Shown piece after piece: positions 16,641-22,003 of a stretch of 22,003 nt of DNA. How positions within the stretch are numbered: position 1 is the stretch's first letter; every line of letters starts with the position of its first letter. Below the pieces are notes generated by a model, which searched no databases, had not been told where the DNA came from, and saw only the letters and a program-made list of their open reading frames with translations. Source of the DNA: Pseudonocardiales bacterium (GTDB taxonomy: Bacteria; Actinomycetota; Actinomycetes; Mycobacteriales; Jatrophihabitantaceae); the NCBI GenBank assembly GCA_030840415.1, contig JAVEEO010000207.1, forward strand, positions 1-22,003, read 5' to 3'. The position numbers were made by a program, and so were the translations under genes.

Positions 16641-18274
16641 CCGCCGCACAGAACGGCTCGGCGCGATTCCCGGTGCGGCTACCGGTTCCGCTCGGCCGGA
16701 TCCTCGGCCTTGCCGTCGCCTCGGTTCTCGTCCTGTATGCGGCGGTGACCGCGGTGCCACCCCGGGCGGCCGGCGCGACGCTCACCGTTACCGCCACCGC
16801 TGACGCCTACGTGCGCTCGGACCAGGCCGGCACCAATTTCGGCAAGGCACTGCAGCTGGCGAGCAATGCCAACACCGCGAACGTGATGGTCAGCTACCTG
16901 AGCTTCGAGGTCACCGGACTCAGCCGACCGCCGTCGTCGGCGATCCTCAGCTACTACAGCCAATCCAGCGGCGTCACCAAGACCGCGGTACACGTGGTGT
17001 CCGGCGCCTGGAGCGAAACCTCGATCACATACGCCACCAAACCCGGCTACGGAGCCGCCATCGCCACTACCGCCGCGCTGACTGCCGGCACCCGGGCCAC
17101 CGCCGACGTCAGCTCGGCGGTGACCGGAAACGGCACCTTCTCCTTCGCCCTCACCACCACGGCCACCGCCACCCGGTGGGCCGACAGCCGCGAGGCTGCC
17201 AATCCTCCGCAACTGCTGCTCACGGTGGACACTCCCACCGCTACCCCGACGCCAACGGTCACCCCGACGCCAACGGTCACCCCGACTCCGACTCCGACCA
17301 CCACGGCTACTGCTACGGCGAGCGACACCACCACACCGACTCCCACACCGACTCCCACGCCCACACCGACACCGACTCCCACCCCGACGCCAACGCCCAC
17401 TCCGACCCCAACCCCGGATCCGGTCATCGCGCTGGCCGGGGACGTCGCCTGCTCGCCCAGCGACGCCGATTACAACGGCGGCACCGGCACTGCCGGCCAC
17501 TGCCACATGAAGGTGACGGCGAACCTGGCACAGAGCCTGAACCCGGCAGCCGTGCTGGTGCTCGGTGACGAGCAGTACAACTCGGGCAACCCGAGTGACT
17601 TCCTCGCCTCCTACGACAAGTCCTGGGGGTCGGTGAAGAGCCTCAGCCGTCCGGTGGTCGGCAATCACGAGTACGGCACCAGCGGGGCGGGCGGGTACTT
17701 CGGCTACTTCACGACCGCGGCGACCGGCGGTTCGAGTTGCCTTTCCAAGTGCGGCGGGTACTACAGCTTCGACCTCGGCAGCTGGCACATCGTGGCTCTC
17801 AACACCGAGTGCACCCGGATCGACGGCGGTGTCGGCTGCGCCGCCGGATCACCGCAGGAGACCTGGCTGCGCAACGACCTGGCCCAGCATTCCAACCGGT
17901 GCACGCTGGCCTTCGGCCACCGGCCGCGGTGGAGTTCCAACAGCTTCGCCAGCGCCGACATCACCCCGCTGGTCAACGACCTGGTCGCCGCCGGCGTCGA
18001 TGTCTATGCCGCCGGGCACTCGCACAGCTATGAGCGGTTCAACCCGCAGACCGCCTCCGGAGCAGCCTCACCGACCGGCCTGGCGCAGCTGGTGATCGGC
18101 ACCGGCGGCTCGTTCTACACCGGCTTCGGAACGGTGGTGCCCAACAGCGCGGTACACAAGTCCAACATCTTCGGCGTGCTCAAGCTGACGCTGCACGCCA
18201 GCAGTTATGACTGGTCCTTCGTGGCCGATCCCAGCACCCCGTACACCGACTCGGGCTCGCGCACCTGCAGCTGA
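16637..18274 (+). CDS. Secreted metallophosphoesterase with DNRLRE domain and Thr-Pro linker
   Basis: The 545-residue product has an N-terminal hydrophobic segment (about 20-46) for export, a DNRLRE/CBM96-like beta domain (about 50-197: [39 protein letters not shown]), a linker of about 60 residues of alternating Thr-Pro, and a calcineurin-like phosphoesterase domain (about 261-545). Metal motifs are [36 protein letters not shown] and [11 protein letters not shown], as in bacterial relatives of purple acid phosphatases. Six cysteines in the catalytic domain fit a disulfide-bonded exported protein. The substrate is unknown; phosphate release from esters or a cell-envelope polymer is plausible. 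The start is GTG 16637-16639, overlapping the lipoprotein stop. Confidence 0.9.
   Translation: MTAAQNGSARFPVRLPVPLGRILGLAVASVLVLYAAVTAVPPRAAGATLTVTATADAYVRSDQAGTNFGKALQLASNANTANVMVSYLSFEVTGLSRPPSSAILSYYSQSSGVTKTAVHVVSGAWSETSITYATKPGYGAAIATTAALTAGTRATADVSSAVTGNGTFSFALTTTATATRWADSREAANPPQLLLTVDTPTATPTPTVTPTPTVTPTPTPTTTATATASDTTTPTPTPTPTPTPTPTPTPTPTPTPTPTPDPVIALAGDVACSPSDADYNGGTGTAGHCHMKVTANLAQSLNPAAVLVLGDEQYNSGNPSDFLASYDKSWGSVKSLSRPVVGNHEYGTSGAGGYFGYFTTAATGGSSCLSKCGGYYSFDLGSWHIVALNTECTRIDGGVGCAAGSPQETWLRNDLAQHSNRCTLAFGHRPRWSSNSFASADITPLVNDLVAAGVDVYAAGHSHSYERFNPQTASGAASPTGLAQLVIGTGGSFYTGFGTVVPNSAVHKSNIFGVLKLTLHASSYDWSFVADPSTPYTDSGSRTCS
17230..17418 (+). repeat. Thr-Pro low-complexity linker repeat
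   Basis: About 190 bases of near-alternating ACN-CCN codons encode the linker of the phosphoesterase. The start includes two copies of an 18-base unit (ACGCCAACGGTCACCCCG); the rest is a degenerate six-base repeat. Such tracts vary in length by slippage and may be collapsed in short-read assemblies. Confidence 0.85.
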
Positions 18275-18284
18275 GTCCGGTCCG

Positions 18285-18309
18285 CAGCCGCCCCGGGGGG
18301 CCGCGGCTG
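18285..18309. terminator. Bidirectional stem-loop between convergent genes
   Basis: CAGCCGC (18285-18291) pairs with GCGGCTG (18303-18309), and the C/G run between them can extend the stem. It sits in the 38-base gap between the phosphoesterase stop and the MarR stop, the position expected for a shared terminator. There is no T-tract, which is common in high-GC actinobacteria. Confidence 0.55.
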
Positions 18310-18312
18310 GAG

Positions 18313-18771
18313 TCAGCCGTCCGCCGAGACCGCGGTTAGCCGTTGCTCCAGGCGCCGCAGCAGGTCGTTGCACTGCCGAACCGCGTCCGGCTCGTCGCCG
18401 AGAACGCCGGCGAGTTCGCGCGCCCAGGCCGCGCGCAGGATGCCCAGGTTCGTCGCGGCCCGCTCGCTGGGGTGCACCACGATCCCGCGACCGGCCGCGG
18501 CGGTGCGCGTCACCATGCCCTTGTCCTCCAGGGCGCGCAGCGCGGTACTGACGTTGGTGCGTTGCAGCCTGGCGCGGCGGGCGATCTCGCTCGGCGCCGA
18601 CCCGGGATGCAGGTCGACCAGGCGCATGACCGTGCGCTCGGTTTCGGTGAGCGGCACGACCTCGTCCCCGGACGGCGTCCGGGCCCGGACCAGGCGGCCG
18701 ACATTGAGGATCAGCTGGGCGAGTTCGGCCAATGCATCCTCGACAGCACTGCCAGCGACGGCACGGGTCAC
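18313..18771 (-). CDS. MarR-family transcriptional regulator
   Basis: This is a 152-residue winged-helix regulator. A helical dimerisation N-terminus is followed by the DNA-binding domain: LTETERTVMRLVDLHPG, SAPSEIARRARLQRTNVSTA as the helix-turn-helix, ALRALEDKGMVTR, and a wing with the RGIVVHPSERA segment; a C-terminal dimerisation helix closes the protein. MarR proteins usually repress their own gene and a divergent target gene until a ligand binds. Here the divergent neighbour is a Bcr/CflA efflux pump, the usual pairing. The start is GTG 18769-18771 with GGGAGG seven bases upstream. Confidence 0.92.
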   Translation of the reverse strand: MTRAVAGSAVEDALAELAQLILNVGRLVRARTPSGDEVVPLTETERTVMRLVDLHPGSAPSEIARRARLQRTNVSTALRALEDKGMVTRTAAAGRGIVVHPSERAATNLGILRAAWARELAGVLGDEPDAVRQCNDLLRRLEQRLTAVSADG

Positions 18772-18836
18772 GGTGACACCTCCCGACGATTATGCAACTA
18801 TTATTATGTGCTCATAACCGTAACGCCGGACCCGGC
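18772..18836. promoter_or_regulatory. AT-rich divergent promoter/operator of MarR and MFS genes
   Basis: An AT-rich patch in GC-rich surroundings holds TTATG (18790-18794) and CATAA (18813-18817) as inverted half-sites flanking TATTATTATG. TATTAT (18802-18807) could be the -10 of the transporter. On the other strand CATAAT (18789-18794), with TTATGA 17 bases upstream, could be the -10/-35 of the regulator. A MarR dimer bound here would cover both. Confidence 0.6.
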
Positions 18837-20066
18837 GTGACCACCGGCACCCGGGTGAAGCTGGCGCTGCTGCTCGGCTCGCTCAGTGCGTTCGCACCGC
18901 TCACCATAGACATGTACCTGCCCGCCCTGCCGGGAATGGCGCGCAGCCTGCATTCGAACCCGGGCACCATCCAGCTCACGCTGACCGTGTTCGTGATCGG
19001 CCTGGCCGCCGGCCAGCTGGTCGTCGGGCCGCTGTCGGACGCCTGGGGACGCCGCCGGCCGCTGCTGGCCGGCATCGCGCTCTATGTCGCCAGTTCGGCG
19101 TGCTGCGCGGTAGCCCCAACCGCGGGGTGGCTGATCGGCGGCCGGGTGCTGCAGTCCTTCGGCGCCGCCGCCGCCATCGTGCTTGCCCGCGCGATCGTGC
19201 GCGACCTCTTCGACGGCATCGCCATGACCCGGTTCTTCTCCAGGCTGATGCTGGTCAAAGGCGTCGATCCGGTGCTGTCACCGGTGATCGGCAGCCAACT
19301 GCTGGCGATCGCGAGCTGGCGCACCGTCTTCGTGGTCCTCACCGCCGTCGGGGCCGTCCTGTTCCTGGCGGTGCTGCTGGCACTGCCGGAAAGCCTTCCC
19401 ATCCAGCGCCGGCAGTCCGCCGACCTGCCCGCCCGGCTGCGCACCTTTGCCATCCTGGGCCGCGACACCGAGTACCTGCGCCACGTCCTGGCCGGAGCCC
19501 TGACGTTCGCCGCCATGTTCGCCTACATCTCCGGATCGTCCTTCGTCCTGCAGCAGGCCTACGGCCTGAGCGCGGCGCAGTTCAGCGTGGTCTTCGGCAC
19601 CAACGGCCTCGGCATCGTGCTGTTCGGCCAGCTCAACGGCCTGCTGGTCGGCCGGGTCGCCACCGAGCACGCCATGCTGGTCGTAAGCCTGTCGGTGGCC
19701 GCCGCCGGCAGCCTGGGCGTGCTGCTGGCCACCTCACTCGGCGCGCCGCTGCCGCTGCTGCTGGCCGGCCTGTTCGCGATGGTGTCGATGGTTGGCGTCG
19801 TGCTTGCCAACACCACCTCCGTCGCGCTCGCCGCGCACGGCGAGCGGGCCGGAGCGGCTTCGTCTCTGCAGGGACTGTTGCAGTTCCTGGTGGCCGGCCT
19901 CGCCTCCTCGGCGATGGGCCTGGCCGGACGGGGCAGCCCCACCGGAATGGGCGTCGCCATGTTCCTGTGCGCGGGCGCCGCGCTGGCGACCTACGCCGGC
20001 CGCCGGCCGCGCCGGGCCGCATCGCTCGAGGTCAGGCCGGAGCCGGAGTCGCTCGCCGCGGCCTGA
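18837..20066 (+). CDS. Bcr/CflA-family drug efflux MFS transporter
   Basis: This is a proton-coupled multidrug exporter of the 12-helix DHA1 type in the cytoplasmic membrane, 409 residues long. The N-terminus matches the Bcr/CflA signature: SLSAFAPLTIDMYLPALPGM, then TLTVFVIGLAAGQLVVGPLS and motif A DAWGRRRPLLAG, then VLQSFGAAAAIVLARAIVRD. Further hydrophobic helices run to GVAMFLCAGAALATYAG, with a short charged C-terminus. GTG 18837-18839 (VTTGTRVKLALLLG) gives the usual N-terminus; an ATG at 18792 lies inside the operator-like region and is less likely. Neither start has a clear Shine-Dalgarno. Regulation by the divergent MarR is inferred from position. It ends nine bases from the convergent CoA-transferase gene. 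Confidence 0.92.
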   Translation: MTTGTRVKLALLLGSLSAFAPLTIDMYLPALPGMARSLHSNPGTIQLTLTVFVIGLAAGQLVVGPLSDAWGRRRPLLAGIALYVASSACCAVAPTAGWLIGGRVLQSFGAAAAIVLARAIVRDLFDGIAMTRFFSRLMLVKGVDPVLSPVIGSQLLAIASWRTVFVVLTAVGAVLFLAVLLALPESLPIQRRQSADLPARLRTFAILGRDTEYLRHVLAGALTFAAMFAYISGSSFVLQQAYGLSAAQFSVVFGTNGLGIVLFGQLNGLLVGRVATEHAMLVVSLSVAAAGSLGVLLATSLGAPLPLLLAGLFAMVSMVGVVLANTTSVALAAHGERAGAASSLQGLLQFLVAGLASSAMGLAGRGSPTGMGVAMFLCAGAALATYAGRRPRRAASLEVRPEPESLAAA

Positions 20067-20075
20067 CCCGGCAGG

Positions 20076-21299
20076 TCAGCCGGCGGCGTCGAGCGAGTCG
20101 AGCCAGGCCAGAATCGCTTCGGTGTGCTGGCCCAGCGTCGGTGGCGCCTGGTGCCGGCCGCGGCCGCCGGTGTCGTAGCGGATCGGCGGACCCGGTAGCG
20201 AGACCGGGCCGAGGCTCGGGTGCTCGACCTCGACCAGCAGCCCCTGGGACCTGGTCTGCTCCCACTCGTAGACCTCGTCCAGTGAGCGCACCTGGCCGGC
20301 CGGGGTGCCGAGCTCGGCCAGGACGGTCATCAGCCGCTCGCGCGGGTAGCCGCTGAAGGCGGCGTCGACGGCGGCGATCACCGCGTCGCGGTCGGCCACC
20401 CGGTCGGCGTTGCGGGCCCATTCGGGGCGGTCGATGCCGAACGCGGCCGCGAACGACTGCCACAACCGGTCGCTGCCGACCGCGATCTGCACCATGCCGT
20501 CCGCGGCCGAGAACAGCCCGTACGGGCAGATCGAGGGATGGTGCCGCCCGGCCACCCCGGGCACCTCCCCCGCCACCGTGTACCGGGTGCCCTGGAAGGC
20601 GTGCACTCCCACCATGCCGGCCAGCAGCGAGGTGCGCACCACCTGGCCGCGGCCGGTGCGCCGGCGTTCGTGCAGGGCGGCCAGCACCCCGTACGCGCCG
20701 TACATGCCGGCCAGCAGGTCAGCGATCGGCACGCCGACCTTGGTGGGATCGTCGGCCGAGGAGCCGGTCAGCGACATCAGGCCACCCTCGCCCTGGGCGA
20801 TCTGGTCGTAACCCGGCCGGCCGCCCTCGGGCCCGTCGTGGCCGAAGCCGGTGATCGACAGGATCACCAGCCGTGGATTGAGCTCGTGCAGCCGGGCCAT
20901 CGAGAAACCGAGCCGGTCCAGCACTTTGGTGCGGAAGTTCTCCACCAGCACGTCGGCCTGCCGGACCAGCCGGGTCAGCACCGCCGCGCCGGCCGGATCC
21001 TTCAGGTCGAGGGTGATCGACTCCTTGTTGCGGTTGCAGGACAGGAAGTACGTCGACTCGCGGGCACCCTGGTCGGGCTGAACGAACGGCGGCCCCCAGC
21101 CGCGGGTGTCGTCGCCGTGCCCGGGCGCCTCGACCTTGATCACCCGGGCGCCCTGGTCGCCCAGCATCATCGCCGCGTGCGGCCCGGCCAGCGCCCGGGA
21201 CAGGTCGAGCACCACCAGGTCGGCCAACGGGCCGGCGTGCTCTGGCCGCTCGCGCGCTGGCGTCTGCTTCGACTCTGTCGGCTGCTCGGGCCTGTCCAT
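20076..21299 (-). CDS. CaiB/BaiF (family III) CoA-transferase
   Basis: This enzyme moves CoA between carboxylic acids through an aspartyl-CoA thioester. The 407-residue protein has the family N-terminus VVLDLSRALAGPHAAMMLGD, GARVIKVEAPGHGDDTRGWG and NRNKESITLDLKDPAG, then VLVENFRTKVLDRLG. The catalytic Asp is Asp165 in RPGYDQIAQGEGGLMSLTG. VGVPIADLLAGMYGAYGVLAA and PGPPIRYDTGG are also typical. The first 22 residues are a charged extension. The substrate cannot be deduced: formyl-CoA, carnitine, succinyl and aromatic acid transferases share these motifs, and no partner gene is adjacent. The start is ATG 21297-21299; no strong Shine-Dalgarno is seen. Confidence 0.93.
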   Translation of the reverse strand: MDRPEQPTESKQTPARERPEHAGPLADLVVLDLSRALAGPHAAMMLGDQGARVIKVEAPGHGDDTRGWGPPFVQPDQGARESTYFLSCNRNKESITLDLKDPAGAAVLTRLVRQADVLVENFRTKVLDRLGFSMARLHELNPRLVILSITGFGHDGPEGGRPGYDQIAQGEGGLMSLTGSSADDPTKVGVPIADLLAGMYGAYGVLAALHERRRTGRGQVVRTSLLAGMVGVHAFQGTRYTVAGEVPGVAGRHHPSICPYGLFSAADGMVQIAVGSDRLWQSFAAAFGIDRPEWARNADRVADRDAVIAAVDAAFSGYPRERLMTVLAELGTPAGQVRSLDEVYEWEQTRSQGLLVEVEHPSLGPVSLPGPPIRYDTGGRGRHQAPPTLGQHTEAILAWLDSLDAAG

Positions 21300-21557
21300 C
21301 TGCTCAGGCTAGGCCCGAGGCCTCGAAGAGGTGATCAAGTTAGGCGATCAACCCCACGATGAGCAGTCAGTCACGTACAGTGACTTTTCGCCCAATGAGG
21401 ATGGATCCGCAACAAATGGTCACAGCGCCTCGCTTGCGCTTCTCCACGACAAGCCAGCTGTGACGACCTCACGCCGGAGACCAACGGCGGCCACGCGTGC
21501 TGCGCCAGCTACGGGAACATCGCGCTGCTCGGGGCCGGCGGCGAAGGTGTCCTAGGA
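21300..21557 (+). pseudogene. Gap with a probable 5' remnant of the toxin gene
   Basis: The gap between the CoA-transferase and the toxin ORF is lower in GC (a 60-base hand count at 21361-21420 gives 50%). From 21399 the toxin reading frame is open without a stop and reads protein-like from about 21456, including CDDLTPETNGGHACCASYG, but holds no ATG, GTG or TTG before 21558. This suggests that an upstream part of the coding region was lost or frameshifted. A different-frame ORF at 21331-21555 has no recognisable product. Confidence 0.4.
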
Positions 21558-21860
21558 GTGAGAGCGGCCGTGAGAGCCGCATCGGCCGCAAGAGCGGCCG
21601 ATCAGGCCGCGCTCGACTTCGCGACGCGTTCATCGAAGCTTGATCACATGTTCGTAGCCAAACACAAGTTCGATCCCCTGGTTCAACAGTTCGGAAGTCG
21701 AGAGGCGGTTGTCCAACAAATGCTGAGTGCCCTCAAGGGGCTGACTCCCGTGAGCGGCCTCTTCGAGGAAACGGTCATCGTCGGGGCTCAGAAGGTAACC
21801 GTCCGCGGCATGGTCATCGATGGAATTGTCAAGATCGGCACAGCGTTCACACCGCCATGA
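21558..21860 (+). CDS. Putative polymorphic-toxin C-terminal domain
   Basis: The frame gives 100 residues from GTG 21558: an Ala/Arg-rich helix (AAVRAASAARAADQAALDFA) then a compact domain starting SKLDHMFVAKHKFDPLVQQF and ending VIDGIVKIGTAFTPP. This kind of short C-terminal domain, with a KLDH...KH histidine motif and a GxPVxxGxFE-like strand region, resembles the toxic tips of actinobacterial polymorphic toxins, several of which are RNases. His30, Lys35, His36 and Arg83 are candidate active residues, by inference only. GTG 21558 has no usable Shine-Dalgarno, and the frame is open upstream, so the true protein may be longer or a fragment. Lower GC (50-63% by hand count) points to transfer. 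It shares an ATGA overlap with the next gene. Confidence 0.55.
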   Translation: MRAAVRAASAARAADQAALDFATRSSKLDHMFVAKHKFDPLVQQFGSREAVVQQMLSALKGLTPVSGLFEETVIVGAQKVTVRGMVIDGIVKIGTAFTPP

Positions 21861-22003
21861 CGGATACACCGAGCCGAGACCTGCTCACCACACAGGCACG
21901 CAGGCTCCTGAGCGCCATTCTTGGCCAAGTGGACTTCCCTGGAAGTGAGGAGTTGCTTCAGCAGGTGCCGAGCGTCAACGTCGTCGACGGGCCGGTGACG
22001 ATG
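21857..22003 (+). CDS. Putative immunity protein, N-terminal part (runs off right edge)
   Basis: A reading frame begins at ATG 21857-21859, overlapping the toxin TGA, and is open for 49 codons to the edge. The product starts MTDTPSRDLLTTQARRLLSA and continues with VDFPGSEELLQQVPSVNVVD to GPVTM. A small acidic protein directly coupled to a toxin tip is the usual layout of an immunity gene, and the pattern of a short helix followed by ELxxQVPxxxVVxGPVTM recalls small actinobacterial proteins seen beside such toxins. The family assignment is from memory and weak. No function is shown by the sequence itself. Confidence 0.5.
   Translation, partial: MTDTPSRDLLTTQARRLLSAILGQVDFPGSEELLQQVPSVNVVDGPVTM

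Noticed and set aside
17047..17427. Antisense ORF encoding a Gly-Val repeat protein
   Set aside because: It is the reverse-strand reading of the Thr-Pro linker of the phosphoesterase; the opposite strand has clear domain homology.

Overview
The window is high-GC DNA (roughly 70% G+C, frequent GTG starts) from an actinobacterium (Actinomycetota). The order infC-rpmI-rplT-SpoU methyltransferase-pheS-pheT on the minus strand, with a DUF1844 gene divergent from infC, is the usual actinobacterial arrangement. hisE-hisG followed by a small bacterial PH-domain membrane protein is also typical. I cannot assign a genus with confidence.

Layout. 1-310: an unrecognised minus-strand gene running off the left edge, where argC often lies in this phylum. 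411-6293: the translation block (pheT, pheS, 23S-type 2'-O-methyltransferase, L20, L35, IF3), read right to left. 6294-6594: a structured infC leader with a 16-codon upstream ORF. 6595-7020: DUF1844 protein. 7173-8759: exported NlpC/P60 peptidase with three repeated modules. 8794-10389: PH-domain protein, hisG and hisE (minus), convergent with the peptidase. 10442-12513: two-gene minus-strand unit of carbamate kinase and an AtzD/barbiturase-type ring-opening amidohydrolase. 12787-13512: YcnI-like copper-binding protein. 13533-15938: GH31 glycosidase (minus). 16131-18274: overlapping lipoprotein and DNRLRE/metallophosphoesterase genes. 18313-20066: divergent MarR regulator and Bcr/CflA transporter sharing an AT-rich control region. 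20076-21299: CaiB/BaiF CoA-transferase. 21399-22003: a lower-GC tail with the C-terminal part of a putative polymorphic toxin and the start of an overlapping putative immunity gene, cut by the right edge.

The left half is core translation and histidine synthesis. The right half is a mosaic of short accessory units: nitrogen-ring hydrolysis plus carbamate kinase, copper handling, carbohydrate hydrolysis, a secreted phosphoesterase, an efflux pump with its regulator, and a toxin/immunity remnant.

The two observations most worth following are the infC leader and the right-edge cassette. In the leader, a hairpin loop can pair over 9 Watson-Crick bases (13 with wobbles) with the start region of a small ORF whose stop codon lies inside the infC Shine-Dalgarno, ahead of an ATC start codon. 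At the right edge, the toxin frame is open upstream of any usable start codon, which suggests an orphan or displaced toxin tip.
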